Origin: an uncultured Bacteroidota bacterium
GTDB lineage: Bacteria; Bacteroidota; Bacteroidia; Bacteroidales; SZUA-534
Assembly (NCBI GenBank): GCA_946414435.1
Contig: CAMKOM010000005.1
Coordinates: forward strand, 1-64,000
Direction: 5' to 3'
Length of the DNA: 64,000 bases
The translations under genes and the position numbers were made by a program. Below the pieces are notes generated by a model. The model was not told the DNA's origin. It saw only the letters and a program-made list of their open reading frames with translations, and did not search any database. Below are positions 27,933-37,300 of the stretch, piece after piece (within the stretch, counting starts at the first letter, position 1; the number at the start of each line of letters is the position of its first letter).

Positions 27933-29353
27933 TATTCTTCTGTATTCGATTCGTTGTTTTCTTCGATTTTGTTGTGGACGAGCTGAGCCATCATTTCGGC
28001 TTCCATGGCAAGGCTCGAGCCAATGAACATCTGTCCGCGCATGTGGCATACGCCGCGGCGGACGGGTGCCAGAAATTCGAGTTTGAAAATGAGCGTGTCA
28101 CCGGGCATCACTTTGCGCTTGAACTTCACGTTGTCGATTTTCAGGAAATAAGTAGACCATTCCTGCGGTTTCTCAAGGTCTTTCAACACCAGAATTCCGC
28201 CCACTTGCGCCATAGCTTCAATCTGAAGCACGCCGGGCATCACGGGCTCCTGCGGAAAGTGGCCCACAAAGAACGGCTCGTTCATTGTGACGCATTTGAT
28301 ACCAACCACCGAGTTTTCGGTCATCTCGATAATCTTGTCGACAAGCAGGAACGGCGGCCTGTGGGGCAGCAGCTTCATAATGTCGTTGATATCGTAGATT
28401 GGCTTTTGGTCGGGGTGGTAGATTGGCGCTACGCCGTTTTTCTGTTGGAACTTTATGCACTGGCGAATCTGCTTTGCGAACTCGGTGTTGGCAAAGTGTC
28501 CGGGCTTTTTGGCAATGAATTTGCCTTTTATCATCTTGCCGGTGAGAGCCAGGTCGCCGATAATGTCGAGCAGCTTGTGGCGCGCCGGTTCGTTGTCGTA
28601 TTTCAGGTCTTCGTTCAGGATTCCTTCGCGGGCTTTCACGCGCGGCTTGTTGCAAAAGTCGGCAATGCGGTCGAACTCTTCCTGCGAGATTTTGTTCTCG
28701 ACAATCACAATGGCGTTGTCGAGCTGTCCGCCGCGAATCAGGTTCATATTGAACAACGGAACCAGCTCGTGGGCGAAGACGAAGGTGCGGCAGTTGGCAA
28801 TATTTTTTTCGAAATCGCTGATATCGTCGATACTGGCGAACTGCTGTCCCAGAACCTTCGAGTTGAAGTCGATAAGCACGTCGATACTGAATTTTGAGTC
28901 GGGGTAGGCGATTATCTCGATTCCGCGCTCTTCGTTCACATAGCGGATATTCTCTTTTACCTCAAAGTATTGGCGTTCAGCATCTTGCTCTTCGATTCCG
29001 GCTTTTTTCAAAGCATCAAGAAACTCGATTGAGCTGCCGCTCATAATTGGTGTTTCGGGGCCGTCAATCTCGATAAGAATGTTGTCGATACCCTGACTGT
29101 AAACGGCGGCCATCACGTGCTCGATAGTCGAAACACGGGCATCGCCGCGGCCAATGGTGGTTCCACGCGAAGTGTCAATCACATATTCGGCCAAAGCCGG
29201 AATAACGGGTTTTCCTTCTAAATCAATGCGTTGAAATTTGTATCCAAAATCGATTGGGGCGGGTTTGAAAGTCATTTTCACGTGTGCCCCGGTGTGCAAA
29301 CCAGTTCCTTCGACGGTAACTTCGTTTTTGATAGTCTGTTGCTTATCAATCAT
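27932..29353 (-). CDS. lpxC-fabZ: Bifunctional LpxC deacetylase / FabZ dehydratase
   Basis: A 473-residue fusion. Residues 1-300 are UDP-3-O-acyl-GlcNAc deacetylase, the committed lipid A step, with zinc ligands in STIEHVMAAVYS and RHKLLDIIGDLAL. Residues about 320-465 are (3R)-hydroxyacyl-ACP dehydratase (LLPHRPPFLLVDKI, with catalytic His and Glu in HFPQEPVMPGVLQIEAMAQ). The fusion is a recognised Bacteroidota feature and links lipid A and fatty-acid supply. The start at ATG 29353 (MIDKQQTIKNEVTVEGTGLHTG) is chosen over an open upstream extension because the -7 box at 29390-29397 lies within that extension. lpxA follows with a one-base overlap. Confidence 0.97.
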   Translation of the reverse strand: MIDKQQTIKNEVTVEGTGLHTGAHVKMTFKPAPIDFGYKFQRIDLEGKPVIPALAEYVIDTSRGTTIGRGDARVSTIEHVMAAVYSQGIDNILIEIDGPETPIMSGSSIEFLDALKKAGIEEQDAERQYFEVKENIRYVNEERGIEIIAYPDSKFSIDVLIDFNSKVLGQQFASIDDISDFEKNIANCRTFVFAHELVPLFNMNLIRGGQLDNAIVIVENKISQEEFDRIADFCNKPRVKAREGILNEDLKYDNEPARHKLLDIIGDLALTGKMIKGKFIAKKPGHFANTEFAKQIRQCIKFQQKNGVAPIYHPDQKPIYDINDIMKLLPHRPPFLLVDKIIEMTENSVVGIKCVTMNEPFFVGHFPQEPVMPGVLQIEAMAQVGGILVLKDLEKPQEWSTYFLKIDNVKFKRKVMPGDTLIFKLEFLAPVRRGVCHMRGQMFIGSSLAMEAEMMAQLVHNKIEENNESNTEE

Positions 29354-29389
29354 TTTCAGCGATTTAATTGCGCTATTTAAAAAGTGGTG

Positions 29390-29397
29390 CAAAAATA
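29390..29397 (-). promoter_or_regulatory. -7 promoter box for lpxC-fabZ
   Basis: The minus strand reads TATTTTTG, 37 bases upstream of the lpxC start. Confidence 0.5.
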
Positions 29398-29466
29398 ATT
29401 GTTTTGGCTTATAAATCAAAAGTAAAGTTAAGTAGGATAATGTCGGCAAACATTATAAATTCTAAC

Positions 29467-29474
29467 TATCTTTG
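29467..29474 (+). promoter_or_regulatory. -7 box immediately before the HsdR-N protein
   Basis: TATCTTTG is a perfect TAnnTTTG but ends only 4 bases before the ATG at 29479. If used, the transcript would begin at or near the start codon (leaderless). Confidence 0.5.
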
Positions 29475-29478
29475 ACTC

Positions 29479-29925
29479 ATGGATACACTCAATTTGCCCG
29501 ACTATTCAGCTTTGCTCAAGATCAAAGCGAGAGAAAATCTTATTTTCGACCCTTTACGTTGTAAGTTCGTTGCGCTTACACCGGAGGAGTGGGTGCGCCA
29601 AAATATTGTGCAGCACTTGTCGGCCCTAGGGTTCCCGTTGGGGCTAATGGCTTCGGAACACCCCATCGAATATAATGGTTTGCACAAACGCTGTGATGTT
29701 GTGGTATTCGACCGTCAGGCCCATCCGCGTATAATTGTGGAATGTAAGGCTCCTAGTGTACCTATCACTCAGAAGGTTTTCGACCAGATTGCCACCTACA
29801 ACCTAAGACTTAAGGTGGCCTATTTGATTGTCACAAATGGGTTGCGCCATTTTTGTTGTAAAATAGACGCTCTTGGACAAATTACCTTCATGTCCGAATT
29901 TCCGCAACCAACTGAAGTTTTGTAA
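29479..29925 (+). CDS. Stand-alone HsdR N-terminal-type (PD-(D/E)XK) protein
   Basis: A 148-residue protein matching the type I restriction enzyme R-subunit N-terminal domain family (HSDR_N_2) as a single domain. The nuclease-type motif is readable: RCDVVVFDRQAHPRIIVECKAP, giving D..ExK. LTPEEWVRQNIVQHLSAL precedes it. No methylase, specificity or helicase gene is near, so it is not a restriction system in itself. Such orphan proteins are frequent in Bacteroidota and their role is unknown. It is divergent from lpxC-fabZ, and the -7 box abuts the start codon. Confidence 0.85.
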   Translation: MDTLNLPDYSALLKIKARENLIFDPLRCKFVALTPEEWVRQNIVQHLSALGFPLGLMASEHPIEYNGLHKRCDVVVFDRQAHPRIIVECKAPSVPITQKVFDQIATYNLRLKVAYLIVTNGLRHFCCKIDALGQITFMSEFPQPTEVL

Positions 29926-30052
29926 CGGGCGCACCTTGTTCCATGCTTAATATCAGATATTTATATCCACATGTTGCAAGGGCGCAACATTACAATTTTA
30001 CTGAAGTAATTGGCAACCAATCGTAAACTTCAGTCTTACACCTTGTAATAGT

Positions 30053-31345
30053 CTATTTCGCAATCAGCAGCGAGTAGTCTTTCTTACCCTTTTGTGCAAG
30101 CAGATATTTGCCGTTGAGTAAGAACGAGTCGTTTACAACCAGATTGGGGTCGGTAACTTTCTCTTTGTCGATAGACACGCCACCGCCCTGAATGTTGCGC
30201 CGCAGGTCGCCCTTCGACGGGAAGACGGGTGCTTTGTCGGTCAGCAGGTCGAGAACGCCAATGCCGCCGGCAAGCTCAGCCTTGCTGATTTCGTATGTTG
30301 GCACACCGGCAAACACCTCAAGGAAGGTGCGCTCGTCGAGTTTCAGAAGGTTGTCTTTGGTCGATTTTCCGAACAGGATGCCTGAAGCCTCAACAGCCAT
30401 ATTGTAGTCGGCCTCTGAGTGAACCATAATGGTAACTTCCTTAGCCAGACGCTTTTGCAGCGGACGAAGTCCCGGGTCTTTGGCTTGCTCGGCAACCAGC
30501 TCGTCAACCTCCTCCTTGGTGAGGGTGGTGAAAATCTTGATGTATTTCTCAGCGTCGGCATCCGATGTGTTAATCCAGAACTGGTAGAACTGGTACGGCG
30601 ATGTGCGGGCCGGGTCGAGCCATACGTTGCCGCTCTCGGTCTTGCCGAATTTGCCGCCGTCGGCCTTGGTCACGAGCGGGCAGGTGAGGGCGAAGCACTC
30701 GTTGCCGTTGGTGCGGCGGATGAGCTCCGAGCCTGTGGTGATGTTGCCCCATTGGTCGGCACCGCCAAGCTGCAGCTTGCAGTTTTTATGCTCGTTCAGA
30801 TAGAGGAAGTCGTAACCCTGAAGCAGCTGATAGGTGAACTCAGTGAACGACAGACCGTCGCGAGCCTCGCCGTTCAGACGCTTCTGCACCGAGTCTTTAG
30901 CCATCATGTAGTTGACGGTGATGTGCTTGCCCACCTCGCGGGCAAAATCGAGGAAGGTGAAATCCTTCATCCAGTCGTAGTTGTTCACCAGTTCGGCGCG
31001 GTTTGGTGCATCGCTGTCAAAATCAAGGAATTTCGACAGTTGTTTTTTGATGCAGGCCACGTTGTGGCGCAGAGTCTCCTCGTCGAGCAGGTTGCGCTCC
31101 TGGCTTTTACCCGATGGGTCGCCAATCATACCGGTTGCGCCGCCAATCAGAGCCAGCGGCTTGTGACCGCAGCGTTGAAAGTGGCGCAGCATCATCACAC
31201 CGCATAGGTGTCCGATGTGCAGAGAGTCGGCCGTGGGGTCGATTCCCAAATATGCTGTAACTTGTTCTTTTGCAAGTAGTTCTTCGGTTCCGGGCATCAT
31301 CTGGTGAATCATCCCTCTCCAAGTCAATTCTTCTATGAAATTCAT
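30053..31345 (-). CDS. tyrS: Tyrosyl-tRNA synthetase
   Basis: Class I synthetase charging tRNA-Tyr, 430 residues. The HIGH motif is in [15 protein letters not shown]. The tyrosine pocket is in [11 protein letters not shown] and [12 protein letters not shown], and the KMSKS loop is the KFGKTESG variant. An S4 RNA-binding domain ends the protein ([20 protein letters not shown]). The gene lies 27 bases downstream of cvpA on the same strand and is probably the last gene of a kelch-cvpA-tyrS unit. Confidence 0.97.
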   Translation of the reverse strand: MNFIEELTWRGMIHQMMPGTEELLAKEQVTAYLGIDPTADSLHIGHLCGVMMLRHFQRCGHKPLALIGGATGMIGDPSGKSQERNLLDEETLRHNVACIKKQLSKFLDFDSDAPNRAELVNNYDWMKDFTFLDFAREVGKHITVNYMMAKDSVQKRLNGEARDGLSFTEFTYQLLQGYDFLYLNEHKNCKLQLGGADQWGNITTGSELIRRTNGNECFALTCPLVTKADGGKFGKTESGNVWLDPARTSPYQFYQFWINTSDADAEKYIKIFTTLTKEEVDELVAEQAKDPGLRPLQKRLAKEVTIMVHSEADYNMAVEASGILFGKSTKDNLLKLDERTFLEVFAGVPTYEISKAELAGGIGVLDLLTDKAPVFPSKGDLRRNIQGGGVSIDKEKVTDPNLVVNDSFLLNGKYLLAQKGKKDYSLLIAK

Positions 31346-31371
31346 CGTCTTAAGTAATTATATTCTTGTTT

Positions 31372-31929
31372 TTACAATATTTTAGTATCTTCGGACAATA
31401 CATCACCAATACCCGACGGAACAGACGGAATATGGTCGCCCAAATTGAAGTTGAGTTGTTCAAACACGAACGGCGCAATAGGTGCAATTTTGTTGTACAA
31501 GACGCTTTCCTCGCGCATCTGGCTACTGAAAAGCGACGACGACGGCCCGAACGAACTTAGTGCCGACACAATAGCGCTGATGATAAAGGCGCTTTTCAAA
31601 ACACTGAAAACCACGCCAAGAATCTTGTCGGCCCATCCGAGCGAAATGGCTTTGACAAGGCTGCTAATGGTGCGACCAAGCAGATGAACGCCCACCACAA
31701 CCGCCAGAAAAGTTATGACAAACGATGCCACCGTAACATATTGCTCGTTGAAATCGAAATGCTCTTGCAGAAATCCGCCTGTGATGTACGAGAATTTCAT
31801 TGTAAGCCATGCGCCGAGCAGGATTGCCACAAGCGACGTAAGCATGGTTATCAGACCCTTGAAGAAGCCTGTCACGGCAGCAATACCGAGCAAAATCAAA
31901 ACCACTATGTCGAAAATGTTGGCCGGCAT
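31372..31929 (-). CDS. CvpA-family membrane protein
   Basis: A 185-residue inner-membrane protein with four predicted helices (IFDIVVLILLGIAAVTGFFKGLI; LVAILLGAWLTMKF; VASFVITFLAVVVGVHLLGRTI; VFSVLKSAFIISAIVSAL). The start NIFDIVVLILL and the WADKILGVVFSVLK helix are typical of the CvpA/colicin V production family, which affects envelope and biofilm traits by an unclear mechanism. It sits 12 bases after the kelch gene stop and 27 bases before tyrS. Confidence 0.9.
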   Translation of the reverse strand: MPANIFDIVVLILLGIAAVTGFFKGLITMLTSLVAILLGAWLTMKFSYITGGFLQEHFDFNEQYVTVASFVITFLAVVVGVHLLGRTISSLVKAISLGWADKILGVVFSVLKSAFIISAIVSALSSFGPSSSLFSSQMREESVLYNKIAPIAPFVFEQLNFNLGDHIPSVPSGIGDVLSEDTKIL

Positions 31930-31941
31930 TTCTGTCCGTTT

Positions 31942-32991
31942 TTATCTTGTTTTTCTTTTATTGTATTCTTCGTCAGGGCTGAACAGCCACACATCATCCT
32001 TATAACTGGTCGAGAAGTTGCCGTTTTGACCGCATAGTAGAAAGGCTTGGCGGTCGAAAGTGAAACAAACAGCCGAATAACGGCTCGGACCTTCAAAGTC
32101 GCCAATCATCTGCCAATGACCGAGTCCGTCATCGGGAGTATAGCGCCAAGTGTCGCGGAGCACCTCACCGGTAAACTTCACACCACAAGTCACATAACCA
32201 TCGTTGCCGATGCTAAAAGCCGAAGCGTTGTAGCGATAGAGAATATCAATATTATAGTCATCCATAATACTTCGACTGATGACCGAAAATTCATTGGTTG
32301 TCGCGTCGTAGCACTCAAACGAAGCTATGCGGTAGTTGTTGCTACGACCTCCAATGATGTAGGCTTTGTCGCCGATAACGAATACGCTGGCCCCCTGACG
32401 TTTGGCAGTAATCCCGTCCGACTCAATTTTAGTCCACCGCGAACCTTCAGGCTTTTTAGGATCGAACCTATAATAACTGTTTGAAGTACCATTTGCTTCG
32501 GTCATGCCGGCTCCAACAATTCCAATGCCGCCAATGGCAAAACCTATACCCTCGTAGAATCCGCCATTAGGAAAGGTATCAGCAGCAAGTTTAGTCCATT
32601 GTGAACCTTCAGCTTTTTCGGGATCAAATTCGAAAATGTCGCTGTAGCACTCATTATCAATTCCCACTCCGCCACAATAGTACCCCTTGCCATCGATTTC
32701 AAATGCCACACCGGCACGACGCGGCGGTCCGGGGATAGTGTCGCATCTGTGCCACGAATAATCTTTCATATCAAACGACCATGTTGTGTTGAAATAAGTT
32801 GGCACATAATAAAAACCGTACCCACCGACCACATATGCCATGTCACCGATAGTAAAGGCGGAAGCATCGGCGCAACCTTTTTCACTAAAAGTCGAAATCG
32901 TGCGCCAGTTGCCGTAATATTCATCGTCACAACCGCACAACACGGCTGTGAGTATGGCTATTGGCATCAATTTGTGCAGCAAATTTTTCAT
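31942..32991 (-). CDS. Kelch-repeat lipoprotein
   Basis: The start at ATG 32991 gives a lipoprotein signal, MKNLLHKLMPIAILTAVLCGC, with the lipobox Cys followed by DD; an open frame of 13 more codons upstream is ignored. The rest is a kelch beta-propeller with about six blades (FTIGDMAYVVGGYGF, FEIDGKGYYCGGVG, FVIGDKAYIIGGRSN, FTFDRQAFLLCGQNG). Such lipoproteins may bind sugars or surface partners, but no ligand can be named. It is a paralogue of the next upstream gene (33065-34189); the two are tandem duplicates that have diverged well. Confidence 0.85.
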   Translation of the reverse strand: MKNLLHKLMPIAILTAVLCGCDDEYYGNWRTISTFSEKGCADASAFTIGDMAYVVGGYGFYYVPTYFNTTWSFDMKDYSWHRCDTIPGPPRRAGVAFEIDGKGYYCGGVGIDNECYSDIFEFDPEKAEGSQWTKLAADTFPNGGFYEGIGFAIGGIGIVGAGMTEANGTSNSYYRFDPKKPEGSRWTKIESDGITAKRQGASVFVIGDKAYIIGGRSNNYRIASFECYDATTNEFSVISRSIMDDYNIDILYRYNASAFSIGNDGYVTCGVKFTGEVLRDTWRYTPDDGLGHWQMIGDFEGPSRYSAVCFTFDRQAFLLCGQNGNFSTSYKDDVWLFSPDEEYNKRKTR

Positions 32992-33015
32992 TGTAGCTGT
33001 TTTCGTGTGAAACGT

Positions 33016-33044
33016 AAAAAGGGAAACCATAGATTTCCCTTTTT
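33016..33044 (-). terminator. Terminator after the upstream kelch gene
   Basis: AAAAAGGGAAA and TTTCCCTTTTT form a perfect 11-base-pair stem around a 7-base loop, with a U-run on either strand. It sits just past the stop of the 33065-34189 gene and separates the two kelch units. Confidence 0.8.
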
Positions 33045-33064
33045 ATATTTTTTAATTCGGGATT

Positions 33065-34189
33065 TTAACGGTCTGGGCGGTCTTCATAATCCTCTTGAGG
33101 ATGGAATTCCCAAATATCATCATACTGCTGGTCTTTACCAGTTCCAATCATTCCAGTGCCAACATATCCCACACCATAAGATGTTGCGAATCCCTGGCAG
33201 GCAAAACGCTGTGATCCTTCGAACGAGCAAACCTCTGTCCATATTCCCATATTGTCGCGGCCAATGTAGGGGATGTATTCCCAAACATCAGATTTGGCGC
33301 CACCTCCGATATTACCGCAGCATAGATATCCGCGGCCGTTGATTGTGAATGCGGCTGCCTGTTGACGGTAAACTTTGGTGTATTCGCTGCTGCGATAGTC
33401 ATCGGCAAAGTCCTGAGTGATATAGAACCAGCGGTATTCGCCGTCGTCAACACTTGGGTCGAAACGCTCAAAGGCACGGGCATAATTGCCATTTGTCAGA
33501 CCGCCCACAATGTAGGCGCGGTCATCAATCACAAACACACTGCCGAAGCAGCGTTTTGCAGGATTGATGTGTTCAACAATCTGCCATTTTTCGCCTTCGG
33601 GTTTATCGGGATTGTACGAATAATATGTGTTAGCATAACCTTGATTTTTTGTCTGACCAGCACCAACATATCCAACACCTTTTATGCTAAATCCAACCAT
33701 GCCATATATGGGTTCACCTGGCAGAGAATCAGTAATAGTCCATTTACCGGTTAGTTCTTTGGACGTTTCGCTAGTGCTAGTAGTTGTGCCTTCGGGGTCA
33801 AACTCATAAAAATCTTTGAATAGTTCGGTTGATTTTCCCATTCCTGTTCCGTAGTAACCTTTGGTTTTGCCGTCACTGCCAGTGGCAGAGAAAGCAACAC
33901 CATAATAACGTCCCTTTTCGGCAGGAACCGAAGCACATTGTTTCCATGAATTGTGCATCGGGTCGAACTGCCATGTGTCAAGGAAATAAGCCTCGCTCTT
34001 TATGTATCCGCGACCACCAACGAAGTAGGCCTTGTCATCGATGACGAAACATGACGCGCCACCACGACCATTTGAATTCAGATACGATGGTCCACGCCAA
34101 TTGCCGACTAAATCGTTACGGTACTCGCAGTTATAGAATGTGAATGACACGCACAATGCGAGCATTATTGAACTGATTGTTTTTCTCAT
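33065..34189 (-). CDS. Kelch-repeat lipoprotein (paralogue)
   Basis: A 374-residue product with the lipoprotein signal MRKTISSIMLALCVSFTFYNC. It starts like its neighbour after the Cys: VGNWRGPSYLNSNGRGGASCFVIDDKAYFVGGRGY against GNWRTISTFSEKGCADASAFTIGDMAYVVGGYGF. The kelch blades include FSIKGVGYVGAGQ, FVIDDRAYIVGGLTN and FTINGRGYLCCGNIG. It is a surface or periplasmic propeller of unknown ligand. A terminator follows at 33016-33044, so the two paralogues are separate transcription units. Confidence 0.85.
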   Translation of the reverse strand: MRKTISSIMLALCVSFTFYNCEYRNDLVGNWRGPSYLNSNGRGGASCFVIDDKAYFVGGRGYIKSEAYFLDTWQFDPMHNSWKQCASVPAEKGRYYGVAFSATGSDGKTKGYYGTGMGKSTELFKDFYEFDPEGTTTSTSETSKELTGKWTITDSLPGEPIYGMVGFSIKGVGYVGAGQTKNQGYANTYYSYNPDKPEGEKWQIVEHINPAKRCFGSVFVIDDRAYIVGGLTNGNYARAFERFDPSVDDGEYRWFYITQDFADDYRSSEYTKVYRQQAAAFTINGRGYLCCGNIGGGAKSDVWEYIPYIGRDNMGIWTEVCSFEGSQRFACQGFATSYGVGYVGTGMIGTGKDQQYDDIWEFHPQEDYEDRPDR

Positions 34190-34304
34190 TTATGTTTTGT
34201 TTAAAATTTCAAAAAATACAGGTTCAGAGAACCTTAAAAAAAGCGTGCGAATATAGTAATTTATTGTTTCGGGGGACATTTTTTATTTTTTGCATCTCAT
34301 TACA

Positions 34305-37300
34305 TCATAATCCACCACTGTTTGCCGGTTCCGATGTCTCACCCACAGCATCATAGGTAACAGGTTTTGCTACTCGTTTGCGGCGGAACCAGCGGCGCCA
34401 GAGTTCGCCAAAATCGTTGAAGTCTTCGGTGTAGAACACACCCAGGCCGCGGGTATATGGCGAATCGTCATAGATAAGGTCGTCGCTGGCCTTCTGGAAG
34501 GCTTTGAGCCTCACGTTGCCTTTCTTGTTGAGTTTCAACTCAACAGAAAAGTCGGTGGTGTACTGGGTGCTGTTCTCGGCCGATTTGTCCTGGTTGTTCA
34601 CATCTAAGTTGCTGCTTACCGTTATGCGGTCGTCCCAAAGCGATGTTGACAGCGCCAACTCGTACTCTTCCGAACTGATTTCGGTCTCAGGGCGGTAGGC
34701 TACGCCAAGGTCGAAGTTGGTGCTCACCTGGCTGATCCATTTGCTCAACTGGTTCGACAGCAACTCACTGGCCGTGCTGGCACCAAGGTTGGCCGCCGTT
34801 GTGCCGGCAGAATTTTCGGAAACGCTTGTCAGCGGATAGAACTTGTTGAGCAGCAACAGAGAAATGACTTGTTGGTTAAGGCCGTCTTCGGGCAGGCTAT
34901 TCAATTGCTCAATCTCTTCAACGTATGTGGTGTTGGCGGGAACATCAATTGAAAAACCGATGTTTGGCGACACAAGCTTGTTGGTCATTAGCAGGTGGCA
35001 GTTTACAGGCACGCGTTTTTCGCGGTCTTCTTCATTGAGAGTGAGCGAGTATACTGGCACCTTGCGCAGCTTGTAGGCCGCATCAATGTTGATGGTTGCG
35101 CCAAGCGGCTCGCCCGTCCACGTCAGGTAGCTGCCGCTCTGAAGGTCGAGTTTCTTGCTGATGACATTCTGCAACGTGAAGGTGAAGTTTCCGCTGCTGA
35201 TCAGGTAAGTGCCATAAATTGAGAATTTTCCGTCATCGAGACGGATGTTAAGGTCGGCTGAACCGTTTGAGCGCAGGGCGTCGCCGATGGTGGGGTCGAA
35301 CACAATCTGTATTTCGGCATCGGGCGTCACTTTAAGGTCGAGATTCAGATTGAGCACCGAGCGCGGGGCCGCAATCGCCACTTCGCGCCGCGACTTCTTC
35401 ATATCGTTGATGTTCTTCACATTCTTTGTCGATACGAATGTTATGAAATCATTCTCTGTCAAGTCGTTGCGGCCTTCCATCGTTATGTAGAACATACTTT
35501 TGGGCATTGTGGTGGCGCTGATGTCAATATCCACCGTTTTGCGGTTCGAGCCTGTGATGTCGACAATGCCGCTGGCGTAAGTTTTTCCGTACCATAGTGG
35601 TGAGTCGGTGGCGCGGGTGTTAAGAGCTATCACATTATCGCAGTTGATTTTCAAATCGAGATTGAACTCTTTGAAGTTGCGGTGCCAAATGCTGCCATTG
35701 AGCCGTGCCGTGCCATTCTCGCCGTCGCTTCCAAGAATATTGTTGAACAGAATCCGGTTTTCCGAGAACTCGAGAGTGTCATTCACAATATAGGTGGCTT
35801 TAGTGGGGCGGACGGTGAGTTGAGCGTTCTCGAGCCCAAGTTTCCCGTACCATTTTGGCGAGTTGAGCCTGCCTTCGAGATGCATTTTGCCGCTGAAGGT
35901 GCCGGCAAGTTCCGAGAACACACCCGACAGGAACAATTTCAGGAACTGCACGTCCTGGTGCGTGGCTTCGGCGTCAAGATCCATATAGAATGCCGACGGA
36001 TCGATGTAGCCGCCGAATGTTGTCTTTGAGCCACCGGCATCAGACAGCGCGCCGCCCACAAGCAGCCGCCGCTGTTCCATATCCCAAGCCGCGTCAGCAT
36101 TGATATTGCCGAACCGTTGCCCGTCGATGGCAAAATTGCCGATTGACAAATCGCCGTCGATGCGCTTCTCGCCTTTCAGGTCCTTCATTGTCGACTGGCA
36201 CGACAGCGTTCCGGCAAAACGCGTTTTGAGAGCGAAAATGTCTGAAAGGAATTCGAGTTTTACATTGTTGATGTCGACAGTCAGACTGTCGTCAGGGTAG
36301 TCCGACAGCACGCCGTCGGCATACAGGCGGCTTGCATTGTTGCCGATTTCGATGTGCTCGATGACCACTGCCGTGTCGCGCAGCGTGATGGATGCCGGAC
36401 TGATTGTTGCTGTGTCGTCGAGAATGCTAATCCACGACGGTCTGATGCCAACGCGCAGTCGCTCGCCGTTGCCGCCAAACGCTAGTTCAACATTCACATT
36501 GCCGCTATTGTTGCCCTTGTCGAGCAGGTTGTTCCAATTGATGTTCAGGTCCGAAACGCTGCTTGCCAACTGCCCTGTCGCCCTGATGTTCTTCATCGAC
36601 TCGTAATCAGAAAAATAGAGAGCATCCGAAGTGAGTCCGGCAAACATCTGGTTGCCCTTGTTGTGCATCTCAAGGCCGATATTCTCAACTTCGATGCTGC
36701 GCACCGTAATGTTGCCCGACATGAAATTCATGCTGAAAGTGGCTGTGCTGTCATCGAACTCGGCTGTCACCCGTGTACCCGACGCAATGCTGAGCCACGG
36801 GGCGTACATTGCCGTCAGTGGATGCGGATAGTCAATCACCACATTGAGTCCGATGCTGTTGTGTGTTTCTGACGGCTCGTAAGGCTCGTCGGTCAGGAAA
36901 CTGTTGACAAACCGCCCGACATTCTTTGCCATCCGCGCCAAGTTGAAATTGCCGCTCGCCGATGCATTCACAAATTCCGACGTGAGCGTCACCACGCGGC
37001 CGCTGTCGCTGTTGGCGGCCGCAATAAGCACGGTGTCGGTGGCGAGATATGTCGAGTCGCGGAAATAGTACAGGTCGGTTATCTCGATGGTTCCATCGGC
37101 TTGGTCAACACTTGGTCCGCAGAAGTCGGCATTCATATTGAACGACAGATTCGCCAACGAATCGGAAACAATCCCCAAAGCCGACAGATTGGCATAATAG
37201 ACGCACGAGCGGAAATTGTAGGTCTGGCTGTCGCCGACATTCACCAAACCGTCGAAATCGAACCGCAGATTGGGGTCGAACGAGCTCAGATTGCCGCTGA

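Noticed and set aside
27677-28897. 406-codon plus-strand open frame opposite lpxA and lpxC-fabZ
   Set aside because: It lies wholly on the reverse strand of two certain genes; its translation has no recognisable domain and is rich in His/Phe/Val typical of antisense frames.
29479-29925. A type I restriction-modification system
   Set aside because: Only the R-subunit N-terminal-type domain is present; no helicase, methylase or specificity gene in the neighbourhood.
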